Below are positions 1 to 5,495 of a stretch of 6,747 nucleotides of DNA, piece by piece. The stretch lies in contig JAQXFT010000194.1 of NCBI GenBank assembly GCA_029005335.1, positions 1 to 6,747 of the forward strand, in the 5' to 3' direction. The stretch comes from Oscillospiraceae bacterium. Its GTDB lineage: Bacteria > Bacillota > Clostridia > Oscillospirales > Ruminococcaceae. The notes beneath the pieces are model-generated. The model searched no databases. It worked only from the letters and a program-made list of their open reading frames with translations, and was not told where the DNA came from. The number at the start of each line of letters is the position of its first letter. Positions within the stretch are counted from its first letter, which is position 1. The position numbers and the translations under genes are program-made.

Positions 1-848
1 TCAATCTGGAGTGTGTCGTTTGAATCAACCCAAGGCTGTGTACGTCCGGCTGCGAATACCTGCCAGAGACCGCCGAGTGTATCAGCAAGAGCTGTCTTTC
101 CGCCTGACTGTTCTGAAACTGTCTTAGCAGCAGCCTTGAAGTCGTCCCATGTACCAACCTTAGCCTGCATTTCCTCAGGTGTCTTAACTCCGAGGTACTG
201 TTCTGCGAGGTCTGTTCTGTATGCGAAGCCACCTGCTGCAGCCTGCCATGAAACGCCCTTACGAACGCCTGATGATGATTTACCGATTTCATCTGTATAA
301 GCATAGATATCAGCAAAGTTATCATCTGTAAAGCCGAGCTTGTCAAGAGCGAGGGTCTTTTCGTCATCGTTGATGAACATGAGAGCCCAGTCAGCTTCTA
401 CGAAGTAGAGGTCGAGGTCGTCGCCAGCCTGGAACATGTTGTTGAATTTTTCTGAAGCTTCACCGCCTGCACAAGCGAGGTTTGAGAATGTAGCCTTTTT
501 GCCTGTAGCTGTCTGCCACTGATTAATCATAGCCTCTGCATCGTCAGCATTCCATGAAGCTACAACGAAATCGCTGCCACCTACGCCAACGCTTGCATCA
601 ACTGCACCAACTTCTTCTGAAGCTGTTCCGGCAGGAGCTGCTTCTGAAGATTCAGCCTCTGATGATTCAGCCTCTGAAGATTCAGCCTCTGATGACTCAG
701 CCTCTGATGATTCTTCTGATGATTCTGCAGCTGAGCTTGAAGGTGCTGGTGTTGATGATGATGTTTCTTCCTCTCCGCATCCAACGAATGCTGTAGCTGT
801 CATAGCCATAGCAGCTACGAGAGCGAGAGTTCTTTTAAGTTTGTTCAT
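1..848 (-). CDS. Sugar ABC transporter substrate-binding lipoprotein, C-terminus cut by window edge
   Basis: Extracellular solute-binding protein of a carbohydrate ABC importer (family 1 SBP fold), anchored to the outer face of the membrane by lipid. The visible 282 residues begin with a short basic stretch (MNKLKR), a hydrophobic signal segment (residues 8-23) and a lipobox FVGC whose Cys24 would be lipidated. A low-complexity Ser/Glu/Ala linker follows (about 29-85). The binding domain then starts near FVVASWNADDAEAM; the stretches DLDLYFVEADWA and VSWQAAAGGFAYRTDLAEQY are typical of sugar SBPs. The start is fixed by TAAGGAGG at 857-864, 8 bases upstream. It lies 70 bp downstream of the LacI-family gene on the same strand, with no terminator between, so co-transcription and repression by that regulator are likely. 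Codons are biased to C-ending forms (TTC, AAC, GAC, TAC), as in highly expressed genes. The substrate cannot be read from sequence; an oligosaccharide or beta-glucoside is inferred from context. The stop codon lies beyond base 1. Confidence 0.9.
   Translation of the reverse strand, partial: MNKLKRTLALVAAMAMTATAFVGCGEEETSSSTPAPSSSAAESSEESSEAESSEAESSEAESSEAESSEAAPAGTASEEVGAVDASVGVGGSDFVVASWNADDAEAMINQWQTATGKKATFSNLACAGGEASEKFNNMFQAGDDLDLYFVEADWALMFINDDEKTLALDKLGFTDDNFADIYAYTDEIGKSSSGVRKGVSWQAAAGGFAYRTDLAEQYLGVKTPEEMQAKVGTWDDFKAAAKTVSEQSGGKTALADTLGGLWQVFAAGRTQPWVDSNDTLQI
642..722 (-). repeat. 15-bp in-frame tandem repeats encoding SSEAE units
   Basis: Inside the lipoprotein gene, 81 bases encode an SSEE unit, four SSEAE units and a final SSE. 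The DNA unit is 15 bp and the copies differ only at synonymous positions (TCT/TCA, GAA/GAG), so the array could change length by slippage without a frameshift. It forms an acidic, flexible spacer between the lipidated cysteine and the sugar-binding domain. Confidence 0.85.
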
Positions 849-918
849 TGGTAATTCCTCCTTAGATATGTATATCACATTTAAAAAAATGCAATATGTG
901 TGGATAGATATAATTGAT

Positions 919-1935
919 TTACGGCATTATGCCGGTTGTCTGACCGCTTATCAGGAAGCCCCTTACAACACTTACCATTTCATCTTCGGGGATGTCCTCC
1001 TTTGAGATGACACGCTTTAAAAGGCGTGCTGCATTAGTACCGATGCTGTGGGTATCCTGTTTTACGGTCGTAAGCGAAAGACTTTTTATCCGGCTTGCGA
1101 GCAAACCGTCATAGCCGGCTACGGAAATTTTTCCGCAGGGGCTGTCCTCCGCATGTTTTTTTATTACCTCCAGACCGCTTATTGCACAATAATCATCAGG
1201 ATAAATTATGCAGGTTGGCGGAGTGGGTAATTTCATTAATTCACGGGTGAGAATCTCAGCGGAAGCACAATCGAGATATTTTCCGTATCTGAGGTAATTC
1301 TCATCAGGCTTTATACCAAGCATTTTAAGAGTATTTATATAGGCGTTCACTCTCGCCGAAGTGACCTGAGAATCGTCGCCGTATATATATGCAATTCTGC
1401 GGTGTCCGAGGCTGTATATATAATTTACAAGGTCGTTCATACCGTTTTTGTTGTCTGAGACAACGCTGCATACTCCTTTTTCAGTGTAATCAACAGCCAC
1501 AAGCGGAACTGAGCTTTTAATAAGCTCCTGAACTCCGGCACTGTCGAAATCGACACAGGCGGCAAGAACACCGTCAACATTTCTGTAAAGGCAATGTTCA
1601 TAGAATGACATTGTTCTGTCACCGATTTTTTCGCTGATAAATACTATATCATAACCTGACTTTTCCATTTCACGTTTAAAGCTGTCAATGACGGCTGAGA
1701 AATAGACATGTGTAAGACCGTTTTCAGCTTTGTCAGCCAAAAGCACGCCGATGAGGTAGCTTTTATTTGTCTTTAAGGCACGAGCCTGAGAATTAGGCAT
1801 ATACCCGAGCTTTTTAGCTGTCTCACAAACAAAGCTTCTGGTAGTCTCGCTTATATCCTTATGACCGTTCAAGGCTTTGCTTACAGTAGCAATGGAAACA
1901 CCACATTCTTCAGCAATAGTTTTTATTGAGACCAA
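919..1935 (-). CDS. LacI-family transcriptional repressor
   Basis: DNA-binding sugar-responsive regulator of the LacI/GalR family; 338 residues from the chosen start, a normal length. The N-terminal helix-turn-helix is textbook (IKTIAEECGVSIATVSKALN, about residues 4-23), followed by the hinge region PNSQARAL (47-54). The periplasmic-binding-protein-like effector domain runs from about 60 to the end, with SVAGYDG at 271-277 and LTTVKQD at 288-294, both family landmarks. I chose the TTG at 1933-1935: AAGGG at 1945-1949 sits 9 bases upstream, and the protein then opens MVSIKTIAEE like its relatives. An ATG at 1975-1977 would add 14 residues, has no ribosome site and lies only about 15 bases from the predicted transcript start. 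The sugar ABC lipoprotein gene follows after 70 bp, so this is probably its local repressor, transcribed in the same operon and possibly autoregulated. The effector sugar is unknown. Confidence 0.93.
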   Translation of the reverse strand: MVSIKTIAEECGVSIATVSKALNGHKDISETTRSFVCETAKKLGYMPNSQARALKTNKSYLIGVLLADKAENGLTHVYFSAVIDSFKREMEKSGYDIVFISEKIGDRTMSFYEHCLYRNVDGVLAACVDFDSAGVQELIKSSVPLVAVDYTEKGVCSVVSDNKNGMNDLVNYIYSLGHRRIAYIYGDDSQVTSARVNAYINTLKMLGIKPDENYLRYGKYLDCASAEILTRELMKLPTPPTCIIYPDDYCAISGLEVIKKHAEDSPCGKISVAGYDGLLASRIKSLSLTTVKQDTHSIGTNAARLLKRVISKEDIPEDEMVSVVRGFLISGQTTGIMP

Positions 1936-1944
1936 ATTCACACA

Positions 1945-1949
1945 CCCTT
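1945..1949 (-). promoter_or_regulatory. Ribosome binding site deciding a TTG start of the LacI-family gene
   Basis: AAGGG on the minus strand, 9 bases before TTG (1933-1935). No comparable site precedes the in-frame ATG at 1975-1977. The GTG at 1939-1941 is only 3 bases from AAGGG, too close. The site therefore favours the TTG start. Confidence 0.6.
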
Positions 1950-1998
1950 GCTGTCGGATTTTAGATTTATGATACAACTTGAATGCTTTAGTAACCTA

Positions 1999-2027
1999 AA
2001 TATACAATATTTTTGGCATAATGTCAA
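1999..2027 (-). promoter_or_regulatory. Sigma-A promoter of the LacI-family gene
   Basis: On the minus strand, -35 TTGACA (2022-2027, perfect) and -10 TATATT (1999-2004, five of six) are separated by exactly 17 bases. The transcript would start near 1992, leaving a leader of about 57 bases to the TTG start. Just upstream lies TTGAAGCGTTCTTT (2032-2045), which carries the AAnCGnT core seen in LacI/CcpA-type operators but lacks the outer half-site. Confidence 0.75.
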
Positions 2028-2086
2028 TGGTTTGAAGCGTTCTTTAATATTTTTCGGACAAACCATACAAGTTTCAACAGTATTTT

Positions 2087-2102
2087 TTGTCACATCTGAC
2101 AA
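2087..2102. repeat. Inverted repeat TTGTCA-CATC-TGACAA
   Basis: Perfect 6-bp arms around a 4-base spacer, in the AT-rich gap between the ComEA-like gene and the LacI promoter. It is not followed by a T-run in the direction of the upstream gene, so it is a poor terminator. A protein-binding site is possible but unproven. Confidence 0.45.
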
Positions 2103-2108
2103 TAATAA

Positions 2109-2123
2109 TTGTAAAAGTTACAA
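2109..2123. repeat. Inverted repeat TTGTAA-AAG-TTACAA
   Basis: Perfect 6-bp arms around 3 bases. Its centre is about 21.5 bp from the centre of the inverted repeat at 2087-2102, close to two helical turns, and both share TTGT...ACAA ends. The two may be a paired operator, or a weak AT-rich 3' hairpin of the ComEA-like transcript. Confidence 0.4.
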
Positions 2124-2189
2124 AACGGTTAAAATATACAAATTCAGCCAGTCCGATTTGTGTATAATTCACGGTATGTCAAAGTATTA

Positions 2190-3050
2190 CTATTCAACAG
2201 TTACAAAATTTATAATTTCTGCTACCTGTTCCTGTGTCAGTGATTCAACCATAAGAAGTTCATAGGGGTGGCTGAAATACTGTATTGTATCACGGAGATT
2301 AAGAATATCGCCGGCAATTTTTTCGTCGATATACGGGAGCTTCATCAAATCTTCAGCAGAAGCCGTATTGAGATTCACAATAATATTCTCCTCAGAAGCT
2401 TCCTCAGTCAGAGGCTCGGTCTGCTCCGGAACGGTTTCCGGTTCAGAGTATTCCTCATATTCATTATATTCCTCAGGGATATCTTCATATACTTCACATA
2501 CATCATCTGAATCCGGAATATTTTCGGAATCGTATACTTCATTTTCCACAAAAATAAAATCATATATTTTTGAAAGTCTTTTATCGCCGATTCCCTCAAC
2601 CTCAAGAAGCTCATCACGGTTTTTAAATCCGCCGTATGCCTCACGGTATTCTATTATTGCCCGAGCAATATTTTCGCCTATTCCGTCAAGGAGCATAAGC
2701 TCATCAGCTCCGGCAGTATTTATATTTATCGGAAATATTATTTGTTCGGATTCCGTCACGGCTTCTGTAACAGCAGGAGCTTCTGTCTCAGAAGCTACAG
2801 TAGTGGTATGAGTTACCGGCTCTGTAGTTTTCCTGTATGTATCATCAACAGCAGATTCTGAAGAAGCTTTTACAGATACCGCAGATGTTGAAGCCGGAGT
2901 CGGGGGTGTTTCAGATATTTCAGTATTACTGCTTATAAAAGTTACTTCAAACTCACCTGTATCATCATTTTTTATGTTGAGTAAGGAAAAGGATAAAAAA
3001 ATCATGACTGATACAAATATTATTATAAAGCTGTAAATTTTTTGTTTCAT
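2190..3050 (-). CDS. Membrane-anchored ComEA-like protein with two helix-hairpin-helix domains
   Basis: Resembles ComEA, the membrane-bound DNA receptor of natural transformation, but has two HhH modules. From the chosen start (286 residues): one N-terminal membrane segment (about 5-26); a Thr/Ser/Pro/Ala-rich extracellular linker (about 45-103); HhH domain 1 (about 107-167), beginning ININTAGADELMLLDGIG and closing with VEGIGDKRLSKI; a very acidic Glu/Tyr/Asp linker (about 169-222); and HhH domain 2 (about 225-285), beginning VNLNTASAEDLMKL. In domain 2 the two hairpin GIG motifs are replaced by YID and SLT, so its DNA-binding loops look lost. I chose ATG 3048-3050 because the protein then begins MKQKIY plus a membrane helix. 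The earlier in-frame ATG (3087-3089) coincides with the predicted transcript start and adds an acidic 13-residue tail. Neither has a strong ribosome site. No comEC or comEB is beside it, so a role in DNA uptake is only inferred. Confidence 0.85.
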   Translation of the reverse strand: MKQKIYSFIIIFVSVMIFLSFSLLNIKNDDTGEFEVTFISSNTEISETPPTPASTSAVSVKASSESAVDDTYRKTTEPVTHTTTVASETEAPAVTEAVTESEQIIFPININTAGADELMLLDGIGENIARAIIEYREAYGGFKNRDELLEVEGIGDKRLSKIYDFIFVENEVYDSENIPDSDDVCEVYEDIPEEYNEYEEYSEPETVPEQTEPLTEEASEENIIVNLNTASAEDLMKLPYIDEKIAGDILNLRDTIQYFSHPYELLMVESLTQEQVAEIINFVTVE

Positions 3051-3094
3051 ATCAACCGCCCGGAATCCTGAATCATATAAAATCTCCATAGTAT

Positions 3095-3123
3095 ATTATA
3101 GCACTTTCGACAAAATTTGTCAA
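3095..3123 (-). promoter_or_regulatory. Perfect-consensus sigma-A promoter of the ComEA-like gene
   Basis: Minus-strand TTGACA (3118-3123) and TATAAT (3095-3100) with a 17-base spacer: both hexamers match consensus fully. Transcription would start at about 3088-3089, on the first in-frame ATG of the ComEA-like frame. The -35 box lies only 22 bases past the stop of the AraC-family gene, with no terminator hairpin between, so read-through is possible. Confidence 0.85.
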
Positions 3124-3145
3124 CGGTTTTTCCAAAAAATACCTA

Positions 3146-3997
3146 TTATATTTTATTGTTGCGGAAGTCCTTCGGAACGACTCCGAAATACTCTTTGAAA
3201 TGGCGGTTGAAATTGGAAAGGTTTCTGAATCCGCAGTCAAAAGCTATTTCTGATACACTCTTGTCAGTGCTTTTCAGCTCCTCACCTGCTTTTTTCAGAC
3301 GGAACTGCATTATATATTCAACGCATGGTATTCCGACATTTTTCCTGAAAAAGCTCATGAAATAAGCCTTGCTGAAATGGCACAAATCCGCAAGCTCAGA
3401 TACTCTCAGCTCCTCCTGATAATTCTCCTGTATATATTGCAGTGCCATTTTAATTTTATCAAGACGCTTTGCCGAATCATTCTGAACTTTTATTTTCCCA
3501 TAGCTATACAATAAATATATAAGCCTGTATAATTCACTTTTCAGCATAAGCTCATAGAAATCTTCCTTCTTATTTCCGATTTCAAAAAGCCTTGAGACAC
3601 ATTCTGATATTTCATTATAATATTCATCACTCTCAGTAATCAGAGGTGAGAATACCTTTGCACCATTTATAATAGGGCGTATATATGATACTGATGCCTT
3701 ATCATAAAATGTACTTCCGATAAAATCCATGCTCCCTACAAAAGTATTTGATTCTATCCTTGTATTTGTATAGACTGAATGGAGTATATTGGGGGTTACT
3801 ATTATGATATCGCCTTTTTTTGCGTGAATATGACTGTCTCCCACCTGATACTGACCCTCTCCTTCTGTCAGCATATTTATTTCAATTTCGGGGTGCCAGT
3901 GAAGTGCGACATCAGGCATATCATCTGGTATCCGGCAATAATAAAAGGAAAAGGGTTTAAGCTGTGTGCTGTGAAGCTTGTTTTCTTTCTGGGACAT
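3146..3997 (-). CDS. AraC-family transcriptional regulator with N-terminal cupin domain
   Basis: Cytoplasmic sugar-responsive regulator of 283 residues, a usual length for the family. The N-terminal cupin (about 15-110) shows HWHPEIEINML (33-43) and GDIIIVTPNILHSV (62-75), the paired strands expected of an AraC-type effector pocket. The C-terminal DNA-binding domain has two helix-turn-helices: about 197-220 (VSELADLCHFSKAYFMSFFR) and about 247-270 (SVSEIAFDCGF...FNRHFKEYFG), ending in the characteristic VVPKDFR. The start is supported by AGGAGG at 4008-4013, 10 bases upstream. It is divergent from the GH1 glucosidase operon across a 136-bp gap, the usual arrangement for an AraC-type activator and its target. 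That target and the inducer (a beta-glucoside or derivative) are inferred. No clear terminator follows the stop codon. Confidence 0.93.
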   Translation of the reverse strand: MSQKENKLHSTQLKPFSFYYCRIPDDMPDVALHWHPEIEINMLTEGEGQYQVGDSHIHAKKGDIIIVTPNILHSVYTNTRIESNTFVGSMDFIGSTFYDKASVSYIRPIINGAKVFSPLITESDEYYNEISECVSRLFEIGNKKEDFYELMLKSELYRLIYLLYSYGKIKVQNDSAKRLDKIKMALQYIQENYQEELRVSELADLCHFSKAYFMSFFRKNVGIPCVEYIMQFRLKKAGEELKSTDKSVSEIAFDCGFRNLSNFNRHFKEYFGVVPKDFRNNKI

Positions 3998-4021
3998 ATC
4001 TTATTATCCTCCTGATATGCT

Positions 4022-4027
4022 ATTATA
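4022..4027 (-). promoter_or_regulatory. Possible second -10 box of the AraC-family gene
   Basis: A perfect TATAAT on the minus strand, about 25 bases upstream of the AraC start codon, with no convincing -35 at 16-18 bases. It lies in the middle of a 19-bp near-palindrome (4015-4033), which may be an operator. The promoter at 4086-4114 is a better candidate. Confidence 0.35.
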
Positions 4028-4052
4028 GTATATGTTTTCAGTACAATAATAA

Positions 4053-4081
4053 TAGATTATTCTGATTTTCCGTGCTATAAT
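4053..4081 (+). promoter_or_regulatory. Extended -10 promoter of the beta-glucosidase operon
   Basis: Perfect TATAAT (4076-4081) preceded by TGC (4073-4075), making an extended -10. The -35 position (TAGATT, 4053-4058, 17-base spacer) matches consensus at only three of six bases, as expected for a promoter that needs an activator. The start would be near 4087-4088, giving a leader of about 46 bases with AAGGAG at 4120-4125. Confidence 0.65.
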
Positions 4082-4094
4082 ATCAATAATATCA
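4077..4094. repeat. Perfect 9-bp tandem repeat ATAATATCA x2 across both promoters
   Basis: Two exact adjacent copies, 4077-4085 and 4086-4094. They overlap the -10 box of the plus-strand promoter and the -10 box (4086-4091) of the minus-strand promoter, and span both predicted transcript starts. Direct repeats about one helical turn apart are common at AraC-family targets. Low complexity makes chance possible. Confidence 0.5.
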
Positions 4095-4114
4095 TAAACG
4101 CACAAAAATGTCAA
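4086..4114 (-). promoter_or_regulatory. Sigma-A promoter of the AraC-family gene, overlapping the glucosidase promoter
   Basis: Minus-strand TTGACA (4109-4114, perfect) and TATTAT (4086-4091, five of six) with a 17-base spacer. The start would be near 4079-4080. Its footprint overlaps that of the plus-strand promoter at 4053-4081, so the two are unlikely to be occupied by polymerase together. Confidence 0.65.
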
Positions 4115-4133
4115 ACTGAAAGGAGTTTTTTTT

Positions 4134-5495
4134 ATGGCTTTAAATAAAAATTTTATCTGGGGTTCTGCCACTGCCTCATATCAGGTTGAGGGAGCTTATC
4201 TTGATGACGGAAAGGGTCTGAATATCTTTGACACCTTCTGCCGTATTCCCGGAAACATTGTAAATATGGATAACGGTGATATTGCCTGCGACCATTATCA
4301 CAGATTCAGGGAAGACGTTGCACTCATGAAAAAAATCGGTCTCAAAGCATACAGATTTTCAATAAGCTGGGCAAGAATACTTCCGGAGGGTACGGGAAAA
4401 GTAAATCCTGCCGGAATAAAATTCTACAGTGATTTGATAGATGAGCTTCTTAAAAACGGCATTGAACCTTTTATTACTCTCTATCACTGGGATATGCCTC
4501 TTGCACTTGACAAGCTCGGAGGCTGGCGTAATCCTCAGATTGTGCAGTGGTTTGCAGACTATGCAAGAATAGTTGCTGAAAACTTCTCCGACCGTGTAAA
4601 GAATTTCTTTACTATAAATGAACCTCAGGTTATAGTCGGAATGGGTCATAAATTCGGAAAACATGCTCCCGGACTTCACCTTACAACTCCGGAGCTTCTG
4701 GAGATAATGCACAATCTTTTAAAAGCTCATGGTGCAGCAGTTATCGCACTGCGTTCTTTCGGAAAACAGAAACTTAATATAGGCTTTGCTCCATGCGGCT
4801 GTATGAATATTCCCGAAACAGATTCCCCTGAAGATACAGATGCTGCCAGACGTTCAATGTTTGAATTTGATGACCCCTCACAAGCTCCGAACAGCATTTC
4901 ATGGTACAATGACGCTGTAATTTTCGGACACTATCCCGAAAGAGAATTTAAAATCTGCGAACCATTTATGCCCAGAATCACTGATTCAGATATGAAGCTT
5001 ATAAGTCAGCCTATTGATTTTCTGGGACATAATATTTACTGGGGTATGACCGTATCCGGAAAATCAGGAAAAATTGAATTTGTCAAAAACAGCAATGGAT
5101 TTATTGAAGACCCTTATAACTGGCCTGTTACTCATGACTGCATTTACTGGGGTACAAAATTCCTGTATGAGAGATATAATACTCCTATAATCATAAGCGA
5201 AAACGGAAAATCCTGCCTTGATACTGTTTCTCCTGATGGTATGGTACATGATGAGGAGAGAATAAGCTATCTCAGGGGATATTTAAGAGGTCTTAAAAAA
5301 TCTGCTGAGGAGGGAACGGATATAAGAGGATATTTTGTATGGTCGCTTATGGATAACTTTGAATGGGCATACGGATATAAGGAACGCTTTGGCTTAATTT
5401 ATATTGATTATGAAACTCAGAAGCGTATTCTCAAGGATTCAGCTTATTTCTACAGAGATGTAATAAAATCAAACGGAGGTATTCTCAATGACTGA
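4134..5495 (+). CDS. Glycoside hydrolase family 1 beta-glucosidase
   Basis: Cytoplasmic retaining glycosidase that would release glucose (or a related sugar) from beta-glucosides such as cellobiose; bglA/bglB type. Its 453 residues are the normal single-domain TIM-barrel length, with no signal peptide. Family landmarks: the N-terminal signature FIWGSATASYQVEGA (7-21), YHWD (117-120), the acid/base Glu163 in TINEP (160-164), the nucleophile Glu356 in ISENG (354-358; most relatives have TENG), and DNFEWAYGYKERFGL (407-421). Glu410 and Trp411 are those of ordinary beta-glucosidases; 6-phospho-beta-glucosidases have a phosphate-binding pattern here instead. The substrate is therefore probably not phosphorylated, which fits ABC uptake. 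AAGGAG at 4120-4125 lies 8 bases before ATG. It overlaps the following acetyltransferase gene by 8 bases and is divergent from an AraC-type regulator. Beta-galactosidase or beta-fucosidase activity cannot be excluded. Confidence 0.96.
   Translation: MALNKNFIWGSATASYQVEGAYLDDGKGLNIFDTFCRIPGNIVNMDNGDIACDHYHRFREDVALMKKIGLKAYRFSISWARILPEGTGKVNPAGIKFYSDLIDELLKNGIEPFITLYHWDMPLALDKLGGWRNPQIVQWFADYARIVAENFSDRVKNFFTINEPQVIVGMGHKFGKHAPGLHLTTPELLEIMHNLLKAHGAAVIALRSFGKQKLNIGFAPCGCMNIPETDSPEDTDAARRSMFEFDDPSQAPNSISWYNDAVIFGHYPEREFKICEPFMPRITDSDMKLISQPIDFLGHNIYWGMTVSGKSGKIEFVKNSNGFIEDPYNWPVTHDCIYWGTKFLYERYNTPIIISENGKSCLDTVSPDGMVHDEERISYLRGYLRGLKKSAEEGTDIRGYFVWSLMDNFEWAYGYKERFGLIYIDYETQKRILKDSAYFYRDVIKSNGGILND

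Noticed and set aside
554..796. Leu/Gln-rich and His/Gln-rich open frames over the SSEAE region
   Set aside because: These are shifted-frame or antisense readings of the 15-bp repeats inside the lipoprotein gene.
869..877. Possible minus-strand extended -10 (TGA-TATACA) for the lipoprotein gene
   Set aside because: Only four of six bases match, there is no -35, and transcription would start inside the ribosome binding site.
2163..2182. Isolated TATAAT (plus strand) and isolated TTGACA (minus strand) just after the ComEA-like gene
   Set aside because: Neither has a partner box at workable spacing.
1948..2265. Plus-strand open frame of 105 codons in the gap beside the lacI promoter
   Set aside because: It has no convincing ribosome site, overlaps the LacI promoter and the end of the ComEA-like gene, and its product shows no recognisable pattern.
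2368..2811. Serine-rich open frame on the plus strand opposite the ComEA-like gene
   Set aside because: Its serine-rich sequence is the antisense of the Glu/Thr/Ser-rich codons of the real gene; no start signals.
3124..3145. Terminator for the AraC-family gene
   Set aside because: Only a weak A/T stem with a mismatch is present (GGTATTTTT / AAAAACC), and no T-run follows it.
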